Shown: positions 7,703 to 16,037, numbered from the stretch's first letter. The stretch: DNA of 64,000 nucleotides from Dermatophilus congolensis (GCA_030538115.1 JAUNUP010000003.1:153779-217778), one strand, 5' to 3'. Numbers and translations: made by a program. Notes: generated by a model from the sequence alone, not told the origin.

Positions 7703-8524
7703 ATGTCCGCACCCGCGAAGGTCGCCGCGCCCGCCCCACCCGTCACGTTGGCCCCGGCCCCGGCCCCGGCGAAGACCACAGCGTCATCACTGCCCGTTTC
7801 CGCGATGCTGCCCCTGGACCTGGCCTCCGTGCCCGCCGCGAGTGTGGCCGGCGTCGGACTACTGGCCGCCGCTTGTGCGCTGGGCGGGTTCGTGACCGGA
7901 GCGGGTGCGACCGCCACGGGCGAACTCGCCCTCGACGTGACGATCAGCGCGCACCGCGACCCGGTTCTCGTCGGCATCTCGCACGCGGTCGATATCGGGG
8001 TCGGCGTCATCGCGGCTCCGCTGTGGGTGCTGGTCATCTCTATGGTGATCGGCCTCGCCCACCGCAGGGCGGGTGTCGCCTTCGCGGTCGTCTCCGCGGT
8101 GGGCTGGCTGTCGGCAGGCGCGGCCAAGCTGCTCTTCCAGCGCGCCCACCCTCCGATGTCGACCGTGCACGCCCTCTCCGCCGAGTCGGGCCTGACGAGT
8201 TTTCCCAGCGGGCACACGGCGATCGCGGCATCGACGGTGGCCGCGGCGGTGGTGGCGGCGCGGCTGCTCGGGCGCTCCACGCGGTGGATCTGGGTGCTCG
8301 GCGTACCGTTCGTCGCCTTCGTGGCGGCGACACGCCTGTACATCGGCGTGCACTATCTCGGCGACGTGGTGGCATCGCCCCTGTTCGTCGCAGGTACGAC
8401 CCTGCTCCTCGTAGCGCTGGGATCACTGTGGTGTTCGCGGGCCGCCACTCGGGTCGACGAGTCGACGCAAGGGGCGACAGGCCGCAGGACCGCCAGAACT
8501 CGCGCCGAAACGACAAGCAATTGA
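7703..8524 (+). CDS. PAP2-family phosphatase, membrane protein
   Basis: 273 aa. After a Pro/Ala-rich N-terminus (~1-45) come about six membrane helices. The PAP2 active-site motifs are KLLFQRAHPP (~147-156; His in place of the usual second Arg), FPSGHTA (~178-184) and ATRLYIGVHYLGDV (~217-230). Members dephosphorylate undecaprenyl pyrophosphate or phosphatidate on the outer face of the membrane. AAGGAG 5 nt before the ATG fixes the start. Its pairing with DedA suggests a shared lipid-carrier recycling role. Confidence 0.9.
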   Translation: MSAPAKVAAPAPPVTLAPAPAPAKTTASSLPVSAMLPLDLASVPAASVAGVGLLAAACALGGFVTGAGATATGELALDVTISAHRDPVLVGISHAVDIGVGVIAAPLWVLVISMVIGLAHRRAGVAFAVVSAVGWLSAGAAKLLFQRAHPPMSTVHALSAESGLTSFPSGHTAIAASTVAAAVVAARLLGRSTRWIWVLGVPFVAFVAATRLYIGVHYLGDVVASPLFVAGTTLLLVALGSLWCSRAATRVDESTQGATGRRTARTRAETTSN

Positions 8525-8637
8525 CGCAGGCGGTTGCCCGTGACCAGGCCATTCGCAGGAAGGTCCGCGACTTTGCATGTGGTTTCGGCGCGAAGTCTGG
8601 CGGCGCGGCTCTGCGCGACCGTCGGATGCCCGCCGCC

Positions 8638-8643
8638 TAGGCT
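8638..8643 (+). promoter_or_regulatory. -10 TAGGCT for the sensor kinase gene
   Basis: TAGGCT about 48 nt upstream of the chosen GTG. It gives a short leader carrying the GGGAGG ribosome site. Confidence 0.4.
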
Positions 8644-8691
8644 CGAAGGGCCGCAGCGCGACGGCGCGCAGTGAATCGTTGGGAGGGCTAC

Positions 8692-10047
8692 GTGATCAGA
8701 ACCGAACGCTGGTCACTGCGCCGACGGATCGTGGTGCTCTCGGGATCCGTTCTCGTGATGATCCTGCTGGTGGCGCTCGTGGGTTTTCTGTTGGCGTTGC
8801 GGTCGATCCTCGCGCAGTCGGCCACCGACTCGGCGCTCACCCAGACGTACGAGCTCGCGCACACGGTATCGGTGGGACAGGCGACGGCGGCCGAGGCCGT
8901 CGACCACGTCGCCTCGCGGGGCACGATCATGCAGGCGCTCGACTCCGACGGCGTCGTGCTCGGCTCCTCCGAGCGGCTGCACGCCACGACTCCGCTGGTC
9001 ACGACTCTGCCACCCCCCGGCGAGACGCAGGTGACTCAGCTCGCCGACGGCATCGAGGGCGACGGGGATCCGTTCGTCGTGGCGGCCCAGACCGTCATCG
9101 ACCCGGTCGGTGAGCAGGTGACGATGGTCGTCGCCCAGCCCCTCGAGGTCGAGACGCGCACCATCGAGTCCGCCTCCCTGCTGCTGGGAGGTGGGGGCGC
9201 GGCGCTCGCGTTGCTGCTGCTCGTGCTGGTCGACCGCATCGTCGACCGAGCGCTTGAGCCGGTGCGGCGCATCGCCGGGCAGGTCGACCAGATCACCCGG
9301 GCGCGAACCAGCGAGCGCCTCACCGTGCCGCCGACCGGCGACGAGATCGCCGACCTCGCGGGCACGATGAACGGCATGCTCGAACGCCTCGCCCGCTCTG
9401 AGGAGGCGACGCAGCGATTCGTCTCCGACGCCTCGCACGAACTGCGCAGCCCTCTCGCGACCCTGCGCACCCACGTCGAGACCGCGCACAGTGGCGACGA
9501 GGTCGATCTGGATCTCGTGCGCGCGGAGGTGCTCCGCGTGCAGTCGCTCGTGGACGACCTGCTCACGCTCGCCAAGAGCGATGACCGCGGCCTTCGCCTC
9601 GCCCTCGAACCGCTCGACCTCGACGAGATCGTGGCGGCCGAGGCTCACCGCCTCCGAGCAGTGACAGATGCGCAGGTCACAGTGAACATCGATCCCGTCG
9701 AGGTGCGAGGTGACGGGGGGCGGCTCACGCAGGTGATCCGCAACCTCACCGACAACGCCCGCCGCCACACGACCGGCGGCATCCGGCTCGTCATGGAGAA
9801 CACGCAGACCGAGGCGCGCGTGCACGTCGACAACGCCGGCCCCGTGCTCCCACCCGAGGCGCGGGAGGTCGTGTTCCAGCGGTTCGCCCGCCTCGACGAC
9901 TCCCGCGAACGCGACCGCGGCGGCAGCGGCCTGGGCCTCGCCATCGCCCGCACCCTCGCCGAGGCCCACGGCGGCACCCTCACCACCGGCGAAGCCCCCG
10001 ACGGCTGGTGCCGCTTCACCCTCACCCTCCCGCGCGACGACGTGTGA
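8692..10047 (+). CDS. Sensor histidine kinase (HAMP-HisKA-HATPase)
   Basis: 451 aa. TM1 is at ~11-35 (LVMILLVALVGFLLAL), followed by a ~120-residue extracytoplasmic domain, TM2 (~163-183), HAMP, an H-box SDASHELRSPLATL, an N-box RNLTDNARRHT, and a G2 box GGSGLGLAIA. GTG 8692 is chosen over GTG 8671 because GGGAGG lies 5 nt upstream. No response regulator is adjacent. The orphan OmpR-type regulator at 14486-15163 is the best partner candidate, because its probable boxes flank the genes between them. The signal may be envelope stress; that is inferred only from the neighbouring lipid-recycling genes. Confidence 0.88.
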   Translation: MIRTERWSLRRRIVVLSGSVLVMILLVALVGFLLALRSILAQSATDSALTQTYELAHTVSVGQATAAEAVDHVASRGTIMQALDSDGVVLGSSERLHATTPLVTTLPPPGETQVTQLADGIEGDGDPFVVAAQTVIDPVGEQVTMVVAQPLEVETRTIESASLLLGGGGAALALLLLVLVDRIVDRALEPVRRIAGQVDQITRARTSERLTVPPTGDEIADLAGTMNGMLERLARSEEATQRFVSDASHELRSPLATLRTHVETAHSGDEVDLDLVRAEVLRVQSLVDDLLTLAKSDDRGLRLALEPLDLDEIVAAEAHRLRAVTDAQVTVNIDPVEVRGDGGRLTQVIRNLTDNARRHTTGGIRLVMENTQTEARVHVDNAGPVLPPEAREVVFQRFARLDDSRERDRGGSGLGLAIARTLAEAHGGTLTTGEAPDGWCRFTLTLPRDDV

Positions 10048-10102
10048 CCGGCGAGCGGTCAGGTCGGCTCGGCTCGGCGCATTACGGCTGTCCGACCGGG
10101 CC

Positions 10103-10117
10103 TTCAGATTCGGTTCA
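10103..10117 (+). promoter_or_regulatory. OmpR-type box TTCAGATTCGGTTCA
   Basis: Two TTCAG half-sites 11 nt apart, about 50 nt upstream of the DedA-PAP2 fusion gene. It is almost identical to the minus-strand box in front of the response regulator (TTCAGAATCGGTTCA). Confidence 0.7.
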
Positions 10118-10166
10118 GATTTGTGGCGGGAGACTGGGCCGTTCCCATTCACCAGGAGGAAAGCCG

Positions 10167-11744
10167 ATGTCGCACGTCGTCGCCACGTTGCTGTCGTTGA
10201 GCGGGTGGCCGGTGTATGCGGTCGTCGGGTTGCTGGTCTTTCTCGAGGCATCGGCGTTCATCGGGCTGATCTTCCCCGGCGAGACCGCTCTGGTGGTGGG
10301 CGGCGTGCTCGCCTCCCGGGGCAATGTGTCGCTTCCGGTGCTGGTCGCAGTGGGGATGGTGTGCGCGGTCGCGGGCGACTCGGTCGGGTACGAGATCGGC
10401 CGCCACTTCGGACCCGCGATCCAGCGGAGCCGCCTCGGCCGCTGGGTCGGCGAGGAGAAGTGGGCCGCCGCCCACGCCTACGTCGAGTCCAAGGGATCGG
10501 GAGCGGTGTTCCTCGGCCGCTGGGTCGGGGTGATGCGGGCGCTCGTGCCCTCGATCGCGGGCATGATCCGGATGCCGTACCCCCGCTTCCTCCTCGCCAA
10601 CATGGCCGGTGGCGCGACCTGGGTCGGCGTCGTTCTGGCGCTCAGCTACACCGCTGGCGGCTCCGTCGAGACCGCGCGTAAAGCCCTCGGCAACATCTCG
10701 CTCATCGGTGGCGCCGTCGTGGTGCTGGTGGTCGCGGCCCTGGTCATCCGCCACCGCCGCCGCGCGCGGCTCCGCAGCGCCTCCGTCGCCGCAGGTGGTG
10801 TCGAGGAGGCGAACGCCACCGGAATCGTCACCTCGCCCGAATCGCGGCACGTGGTGCCGCAACCGGCAGCGGTCGACAACAGCACCTGGCCTGAAACCGT
10901 CGGCGGAGTGGCTGAACCGAACACGGGCCACGGCGCGACCGGGTCCGAAATCGTCGGTCGTGCCGCCCCTGCGGAAACGCCCAACGACGCGACCTCGCCC
11001 TATGCGGGCGGGGACGTGCCTCAGCCGACAGGGTCGGGTGGAGCGCTCGCGGCCGTCGGTCGCACGATGCCTGTGCTGCGTCCGTGGGTGGCGCCCGCGG
11101 CGCTCACCGCGGCGGGGTTGCTCGCGGCGGTCGAGCTCGCCGACGCGGTGCGCGAGGGCGACGACCTGGTGAGGCTCGATCCCACCGTGACCGCCGGGGC
11201 GATCTCCGAACGCACGCCCGTGCTCACCGCGTTCGCGCAGGCGTTCACGTTCCTCGGCAGCACCGCCGGAGTGGTTCTCGTCACCGTCGTGGTGATCGGG
11301 TGGTTGCTGTGGCGGCGCCGGTGCGCGCACGCGGGCGTCTTCGCCGCGACGATGGTGGCGTCGGCGGGACTGACGGTTCTGCTCAAAGACCTCGTCGCGC
11401 GGCTGCGTCCTCCGGCTGTCGACGTGCTCGGTGACCCGGCGACGTCGTTCGCGTTCCCCTCCGGGCACACCCTCAACTCCACGGTGCTGTTCGGCCTCAT
11501 CGCGGGCCTGGCGCTCATGCAGGTGCGGTCGACGGCCGCGCGCGTCGGCATCGTGCTCACGTGGCTCGCGGCCAGCGTCGCGGTGGGTCTGAGCCGCGTC
11601 TACCTCGGCTACCACTGGATGACCGACGTGATGGGCGGCTGGAGCATCGGCCTCGTCGTACTCGGGGTGCTCGCCCTCGGCGGCACTGCGGTGGCGGTGA
11701 CCAGCGCCCGCAGCGACCGCCAGGCCCACGAACACGACGACTGA
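10167..11744 (+). CDS. DedA-PAP2 fusion membrane protein
   Basis: 525 aa in two modules. The DedA domain covers ~1-195 (IFPGETALVVGG, GDSVGYEIGRHFG, LGRWVGVMRALVPSIAGM). A ~110-residue low-complexity linker follows a basic patch (RHRRRAR). The PAP2 domain covers ~310-515 with KDLVARLRPP, FPSGHTLNST and SRVYLGYHWMTDV, all catalytic residues present. The fusion would couple lipid-carrier flipping to dephosphorylation in one polypeptide. AGGAGGA 5-6 nt before the ATG fixes the start. A TTCA box upstream suggests control by the response regulator at 14486. Confidence 0.9.
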   Translation: MSHVVATLLSLSGWPVYAVVGLLVFLEASAFIGLIFPGETALVVGGVLASRGNVSLPVLVAVGMVCAVAGDSVGYEIGRHFGPAIQRSRLGRWVGEEKWAAAHAYVESKGSGAVFLGRWVGVMRALVPSIAGMIRMPYPRFLLANMAGGATWVGVVLALSYTAGGSVETARKALGNISLIGGAVVVLVVAALVIRHRRRARLRSASVAAGGVEEANATGIVTSPESRHVVPQPAAVDNSTWPETVGGVAEPNTGHGATGSEIVGRAAPAETPNDATSPYAGGDVPQPTGSGGALAAVGRTMPVLRPWVAPAALTAAGLLAAVELADAVREGDDLVRLDPTVTAGAISERTPVLTAFAQAFTFLGSTAGVVLVTVVVIGWLLWRRRCAHAGVFAATMVASAGLTVLLKDLVARLRPPAVDVLGDPATSFAFPSGHTLNSTVLFGLIAGLALMQVRSTAARVGIVLTWLAASVAVGLSRVYLGYHWMTDVMGGWSIGLVVLGVLALGGTAVAVTSARSDRQAHEHDD

Positions 11745-11823
11745 ACGGCCCGCCTGACCGCGACGCCGCCCAGCCTCCTCCCATCTCGTCCCGCCCCGCC
11801 GATGTGCCTCGCCCCTCCGTCCC

Positions 11824-11977
11824 GTCCCGTGGCACTTTCGCTGGTAGGTGGAGCGATAGGAACACATGTGCCACGGGACCCACCCCACGCAGGTGCCGTG
11901 GCACATGTCAACCCGCACAGGCGCCTTCCAGCATCAGTGCCACGGCACGGGAGGCGGGTCGCCACGGCACGGGAGGC
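11824..11977. repeat. Tandem inverted repeats, family E
   Basis: Between the 3' ends of the convergent fusion gene and ABC exporter. E1 pairs GTCCCGTGGCAC (11824-11835) with 11868-11879. E2 pairs GTGCCGTGGCAC (11893-11904) with 11937-11948. Both have 12-bp perfect arms. A further direct repeat of CACGGCACGGGAGGC occurs at 11941 and 11963. No gene is visible in this ~295-nt gap. Confidence 0.8.
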
Positions 11978-12039
11978 TGGTCTCCTCACGCGGCGGGAAG
12001 ACCCCTCCCCGATCAGCTCTGAACAACAGGTTCACCGAC

Positions 12040-13869
12040 CTACCCGGCCAGGGCGGCGAAGCGGCCTTCTCTCGTTAGTAGGGCTTCGCGGCCGCCGTGT
12101 TCGACGACCACCCCGTGGTCGAGTACCGCAATGTCGTCGGCTGCCTCGATGGTCGAGAAGCGGTGGGCGATCGTGATGGTCGTGCGGCCGCGGCTCAACC
12201 GGTCGAGCGCCGCCTGCAGCGCCCGCTGGGTCTCGTTGTCGAGCGCCGACGTGGCCTCGTCGAGCATCAGTACGCGCGGGTCGCGCAGTACCGTGCGGGC
12301 GATGGCCAGGCGCTGCTGTTCGCCTCCGGAGAAGCGGTATCCGCGGGCGCCGACGACCGTGTCGAGCCCGTCGGGCAGCCCGGCGACGAGGTCGGCGATC
12401 TGTGCAGTTGCCAGCGCCGACCACAACTCCGCATCGTCGGCCGCAGGCTTCGCGAGGAGGAGGTTCTCGCGGATCGACGCATGCACGAGGTACGTCTCCT
12501 GCGACACGACTCCGACGATCGCGGCGAGGTTCTCGGGGGTGAGGTCGCGCAGGTCGACGCCGTCGATGGTGATGCGGCCGGAGGTCGGGTCGTAGAGCCG
12601 CGACACGAGGGAGGCGAGGGTCGACTTTCCCGACCCAGTCGAGCCGACGATCGCGAGCGAACCCCCGGCCGGCACGGTCAGCGACACGGCCGTGACGGCA
12701 TCCCGGTCGGCGTCGGGGTAACGGAAGGTCACGTCCTCCAGTCGCACCTCACCGCGCACGGAGGCGGGGTCAAGAGCCACGGGGTGGGCGGGTTCGGGCA
12801 CGTCGGGCACGAGGTCGAGGTACTCGAAGATCCGCGAGAACAGGGCCATCGACGAGTACACCTGCGCACCCACGTTGAGCAGCCCCAACACAGGCCGGAA
12901 CAGGGACGCCTGCAGCGTGGTGAACGCGATGAGCGTACCGATCGTCATGCCGCCGGAGGTCACGGGCAGTCCGGCCGCCAGGTAGATGAGCGCCGGGATC
13001 ACCGCGAACAGCACCTGCATCGTCGCCATCCGCCAGCGCCCGGCGAGGCTCGACCGCAGCTCCAGGCCGATGAGCCGCTCCGAGGTCGCCTCGAAGCGGG
13101 AGGCGTTGTGCCGGCTGCTGCCGAGCGTCTTGGCCAGGCGCACGCCGCTGACCGACAGACCCTCCTCGATTTGCACGTTGAGGTCGGCGAGGGCCGCCTG
13201 CTGCTCGGCCGTGATGGAGCGGCGCATGAGCGCGACCTTGCGGGTCAACAGGATCGCCGGCGGCATCACGACGAGCGAGAGCAGCGACAGTCGCCACGAC
13301 AGGGCGGCCATCGCGGCGGCGGTAGCGACCGTCGTCGTGAGGTTGCTGGCGATGGAGGTCGCCGTGGTCGTCACGACATCCTGCATCCCGTTGATGTCGT
13401 TGTTGATTCGCGACTGCACCTCGCCCGCACGGGTGCGGGTGAAGAAGCCGAGCGACTGCCGCTGCAGATGCGTGAACACGTCGGTGCGGAGCCGGTGCAT
13501 GACGTGCTGGCCGATGGTGGCGGAGATCCACGTCTGCACGACTCCGAAGACGGAGGTGAGCACCGCGACTCCGATCATGGCGAGCACGCAGAGCGCCAAC
13601 AGCCGCACATTGCCTTGCGGGAGAGCGACATCGACGACCTCGCGCACGAGGAAGGGCTGCGTCAACGAGATCAGCGCGGTCGCGACGATGAGCGCAACGA
13701 CCACGGTCAACCGCACGCCGTGGCCCCGGAACAGCGCCGCGATCCGCCCCACGGAGACGGGGGAATCGGCCAACTGGGCCCGGTCGCGCGGATCGATCCG
13801 CCGCGCCCTACCCGCACCCGCGCCACCCGGCGCACCTGCGCCACCTGGCCCACTTGCATGAACAGACAT
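12040..13869 (-). CDS. ABC exporter, fused permease-ATPase (MDR type)
   Basis: 609 aa half-transporter. The six-helix exporter domain is at ~50-345. The ATPase has Walker A GSTGSGKST, signature FSGGEQQRLAIAR, Walker B VLMLDEATSALD and switch IAHRFST. It works as a dimer that expels drugs or lipids. ATG 13869 is preferred over GTG 13881 and ATG 13875 because AGGTGG is 8 nt upstream. It is divergent from a MarR regulator across a 71-nt gap with a palindrome that probably lets the repressor control both. Confidence 0.9.
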   Translation of the reverse strand: MSVHASGPGGAGAPGGAGAGRARRIDPRDRAQLADSPVSVGRIAALFRGHGVRLTVVVALIVATALISLTQPFLVREVVDVALPQGNVRLLALCVLAMIGVAVLTSVFGVVQTWISATIGQHVMHRLRTDVFTHLQRQSLGFFTRTRAGEVQSRINNDINGMQDVVTTTATSIASNLTTTVATAAAMAALSWRLSLLSLVVMPPAILLTRKVALMRRSITAEQQAALADLNVQIEEGLSVSGVRLAKTLGSSRHNASRFEATSERLIGLELRSSLAGRWRMATMQVLFAVIPALIYLAAGLPVTSGGMTIGTLIAFTTLQASLFRPVLGLLNVGAQVYSSMALFSRIFEYLDLVPDVPEPAHPVALDPASVRGEVRLEDVTFRYPDADRDAVTAVSLTVPAGGSLAIVGSTGSGKSTLASLVSRLYDPTSGRITIDGVDLRDLTPENLAAIVGVVSQETYLVHASIRENLLLAKPAADDAELWSALATAQIADLVAGLPDGLDTVVGARGYRFSGGEQQRLAIARTVLRDPRVLMLDEATSALDNETQRALQAALDRLSRGRTTITIAHRFSTIEAADDIAVLDHGVVVEHGGREALLTREGRFAALAG

Positions 13870-13893
13870 ACACATCACCACCTATTGCTGTGG

Positions 13894-13913
13894 TTACCTC
13901 ACATTGAGGTTAA
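13894..13913. promoter_or_regulatory. MarR operator TTACCTCA-N3-TGAGGTTAA
   Basis: Imperfect palindrome (ACCTCA/TGAGGT core plus AT-rich flanks) centred between the ABC exporter and marR. It covers the -35 zone of the marR promoter. Confidence 0.65.
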
Positions 13914-13928
13914 TGCAAAGTCCGGTCG

Positions 13929-13934
13929 TATCAT
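13929..13934 (+). promoter_or_regulatory. -10 TATCAT, leaderless marR promoter
   Basis: TATCAT, TCCCGT, then ATG 13941. No ribosome site is present. Confidence 0.6.
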
Positions 13935-13940
13935 TCCCGT

Positions 13941-14375
13941 ATGCTTGGCCCTCCCGACGCGCCCGACTCCCTCGGCGACCTCTTTCTCGCCGTCAGCCGC
14001 CTCCTGCGACGCGACTACCTCGACGCACTCGAACCGCACGGCATCACTCCTCACCAGGGCCGGGCGCTGCGAGTCGTGGTCGACCGCGGGCCCCTGCGTC
14101 TGGGCATGCTGGCGGAGGCGTTGCGCGTCGCCCCCCGATCGGTGACCGACGTGGTCGACGCCCTCGAAACCGCTGGCCTCGTACGCCGGTTCCCCGACCC
14201 TGACGATCGGCGTGCCATCGCCGTCGAAGCGACCGACGCCGGGCGCGCCACCGCGGAGGCGGCCGGTCGCCTCCGGCGCGAACACGCGGACGGCTTCTTC
14301 GGCTCCCTCACAGACGCCGACCGACGCGAACTGGCCCGACTCCTCCGCTCGCTGCTGAATCAAGGGCAGCGCTAG
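13941..14375 (+). CDS. MarR-family repressor of the ABC exporter
   Basis: 144 aa winged helix. It has dimerisation helices at the ends, a recognition region LGMLAEALRVAPRSVTDVVDALETAGLV (~54-80; here only named by its key RSVTDVVD helix) and a wing RFPDPDDRRAIAV (~82-95). MarR proteins bind palindromes as dimers and are released by small ligands. The divergent exporter and the shared operator argue for local control of drug efflux. The transcript is probably leaderless. Confidence 0.9.
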   Translation: MLGPPDAPDSLGDLFLAVSRLLRRDYLDALEPHGITPHQGRALRVVVDRGPLRLGMLAEALRVAPRSVTDVVDALETAGLVRRFPDPDDRRAIAVEATDAGRATAEAAGRLRREHADGFFGSLTDADRRELARLLRSLLNQGQR

Positions 14376-14485
14376 ACGACAGAACAGGGGTCGCAAGAGC
14401 CCGCCCAATCGGGCACATCACGGCGGCGGGGTAGGCGCTCGAACGGCGCGACCTTCAACCCTCGCGTCGCACCCGTCTGCTGCGG

Positions 14486-15163
14486 CTAGTCGGTGACGGG
14501 CCGGAGGCGGTAGCCGGCTCCGCGGAGGGTTTCGAGCGAGTGGCGGTTGAACGGGGTGTCGATCTTCTTGCGCAGGTTGGCGACGTAGACCTCGACGATG
14601 TTGTCGCCGCCGTCGTAGGCCGGGTCCCAGACGTTGTCGAGGATCTCCGCCTTCGAGACGACCTCGTCGGGGTGCCGCATGAGGTACTGGAGCACGGCGA
14701 ACTGCTTGGCGGTCAACGTGATCTCCTCGCCGCGCACGGTGACGCGGCGGGTGGTGGGGTCGAGCACGAGGTCGCCGACGGTCATGGTGACGGGCCGCTC
14801 CGGGGCGCCGCGGCGAACGAGCGCCCGCAGTCGCGCGACGAGCACGATGAAGCTGAACGGCTTGGTGAGGTAGTCGTCGGCACCGAGGTCGAAGGCGTCG
14901 GTCTGGTCGTACTCGCCGTCTTTGGCGGTGAGCATGAGCACCGGCGACCAGATCTTCATCTCGCGCAGGTTCTTCAATACCGCGTACCCGTTGCGGCCGG
15001 GCAGCATGATGTCGAGCACGATGACGTCGTAGGGGTTCTCGGTGGCCATCCACTGGCCCGTGATGCCGTCGTTGGCGACGTCGACGACCATCCCCTCGTT
15101 CACCAGCCCGCGTTTGATCGACTCGGCCAGCCCTCTCTCGTCCTCGACCAGCAGAACCCGCAT
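14486..15163 (-). CDS. OmpR-family response regulator
   Basis: 225 aa. The receiver domain has the acidic pair VEDE (~6-9), phospho-acceptor Asp in VIVLDIMLPG and Lys in YLTKPF. The winged-helix output domain ends VYVANLRKKID...LRGAGYRL. ATG 15163 is preferred over GTG 15172 because GAGGTG lies 8 nt upstream of it. No kinase is adjacent. Direct repeats TTCA-N7-TTCA in its own upstream region suggest autoregulation, and the same boxes precede dedA and the DedA-PAP2 fusion. The kinase at 8692 is the likely partner. Confidence 0.9.
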   Translation of the reverse strand: MRVLLVEDERGLAESIKRGLVNEGMVVDVANDGITGQWMATENPYDVIVLDIMLPGRNGYAVLKNLREMKIWSPVLMLTAKDGEYDQTDAFDLGADDYLTKPFSFIVLVARLRALVRRGAPERPVTMTVGDLVLDPTTRRVTVRGEEITLTAKQFAVLQYLMRHPDEVVSKAEILDNVWDPAYDGGDNIVEVYVANLRKKIDTPFNRHSLETLRGAGYRLRPVTD

Positions 15164-15192
15164 GCCGTTCACCTCGCCAGTGCCCGTGTGCC

Positions 15193-15207
15193 TTCAGCGT
15201 CGGTTCA
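15193..15207 (+). promoter_or_regulatory. OmpR-type box TTCAGCGTCGGTTCA (plus strand)
   Basis: Direct repeat with 11-nt spacing, 30 nt upstream of the response-regulator start. It faces away from the gene and forms an inverted pair with the box at 15225-15239. Confidence 0.6.
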
Positions 15208-15224
15208 TTCTCCGTGCGCTCACC

Positions 15225-15239
15225 TGAACCGATTCTGAA
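15225..15239 (-). promoter_or_regulatory. OmpR-type box TTCAGAATCGGTTCA (minus strand)
   Basis: Direct repeat with 11-nt spacing, oriented toward the response-regulator gene about 62 nt upstream of its ATG. It differs by one base from the box at 10103-10117. Confidence 0.7.
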
Positions 15240-15272
15240 GGGCAACCTCGGCCACTGCCAGACTCTGCCCTC

Positions 15273-15344
15273 GCACGTGCCCTGTATCCGACAACGAGCC
15301 GCGTCGGGGCAGGTCAGCAGCCTGCCGGTGATCCTGCGGCCGAG
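15273..15344 (+). repeat. Decayed duplicate of the 16861-16935 segment
   Basis: About 72 nt that align with the junction between the HTH gene end and the UTRA-like gene start. Shared words include CACGTGCCCTG, GAGCCGC, GGTCAG, AGCC and CCGGTGA. The copy has indels and no function is apparent. Confidence 0.6.
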
Positions 15345-15398
15345 GCTTCAAGGCGTCGAGGCCCAGTACCACCGGGGTCGAACGGTAGCCGATGCCTA

Positions 15399-15437
15399 GG
15401 GGCCCAGGGTGCGGTGAACGTCGTCTTGCAAACTCAT
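15399..15437 (-). pseudogene. Nudix gene 5' remnant
   Basis: Reads MSLQDDVHRTLGP and then stops. It is clearly related to the first residues of the intact Nudix protein at 5688-6221 (MSLHDDVRRTLSAW). Flanking DNA also resembles the Nudix leader. The rest of the gene is absent. Confidence 0.65.
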
Positions 15438-15464
15438 CCCGCCGAGCCCGGGGGCCCCTGTCTC

Positions 15465-15638
15465 AAGTCGGTGCGCCGTGAGCGCATGGCTGAGAACCTC
15501 GACGTGTTCGACTTCACCCTCTCCGACGCCGAGATGGACACGCTGCGAGGCCTCGACACCGGCGAGACCGCGTTCTTCTCCCACCAGTCACCCGAGGCCG
15601 TGGAGATGCTCACCGGCCACGGCAACCCCCGCCGCTAG
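15465..15638 (+). pseudogene. Aldo/keto reductase C-terminal remnant
   Basis: About 57 codons reading KSVRRERMAENLDVFDF and onward to a stop. This is the NADPH-binding loop and C-terminal helix of aldo/keto reductases, which are normally ~280-330 aa. The barrel is missing and no start with a ribosome site is present, so it is read as a fragment left by deletion. It abuts the Nudix remnant, consistent with a recombination scar. Confidence 0.7.
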
Positions 15639-15665
15639 CCACCGTATCCGGCCGAGGAGGGCGCC

Positions 15666-16037
15666 ATGAGCACGTGGAGTTCGACCGAGCACCGGGCCGC
15701 GACATCACCGGAGGAGGTGCACGTCGTGACCCGGCGGCGTGACGGCAGCCTGCGGAATCCCCGGATCATCTGGGTGGTGCCCGTCGGCGACCGGGTCTTC
15801 ATCCGCTCCACCAACGGTCGTGGAGCCGACTGGTTCAGGTGGGCTCTCGCCACCGGAACCGGACAACTGCTCGCGGGTGACACGGCCTACGACGTCACCT
15901 TCGAGGAGACGTCCGCCGCCGACCTCGATGCCGTGGACGCCGCCTACCGCAGCAAGTACGGCAGGTACAAGAGCATCGTCGACCACCTCGTCGGCCCCGA
16001 CCCCCGGGCAGCCACCCTGGAGCTTCTCCGCGCCTGA
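15666..16037 (+). CDS. DUF2255 family protein
   Basis: 123 aa. It resembles the small DUF2255 proteins: TRRRDGSLRNPRIIWVV near the N-terminus, a hydrophobic core VFIRSTNGRGADWFRWALATG, and AYRSKYGRYKSIVDHLVGPDP at the end. A split-barrel nitroreductase-like fold is plausible; the activity is unknown. GAGGAGGG 5 nt before the ATG supports the start. It follows the remnant zone and stands alone. Confidence 0.75.
   Translation: MSTWSSTEHRAATSPEEVHVVTRRRDGSLRNPRIIWVVPVGDRVFIRSTNGRGADWFRWALATGTGQLLAGDTAYDVTFEETSAADLDAVDAAYRSKYGRYKSIVDHLVGPDPRAATLELLRA

Noticed and set aside
8713..10251. Long minus-strand open frame (about 510 codons) across the sensor kinase
   Set aside because: High-G+C shadow of a clear histidine kinase; its residue mix is Arg/Asp/His-rich and matches no family.
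10149..11918. Long minus-strand open frame across the DedA-PAP2 fusion
   Set aside because: Antisense shadow; the plus strand has membrane domains and catalytic motifs.
12097..14145. 682-codon plus-strand open frame over the ABC exporter
   Set aside because: Antisense of an exporter with all ATPase motifs; no ribosome site or homology pattern.
15214..15399. Short plus-strand frame between the regulator and the remnants
   Set aside because: Runs through the duplicate segment and has no ribosome site or homology.
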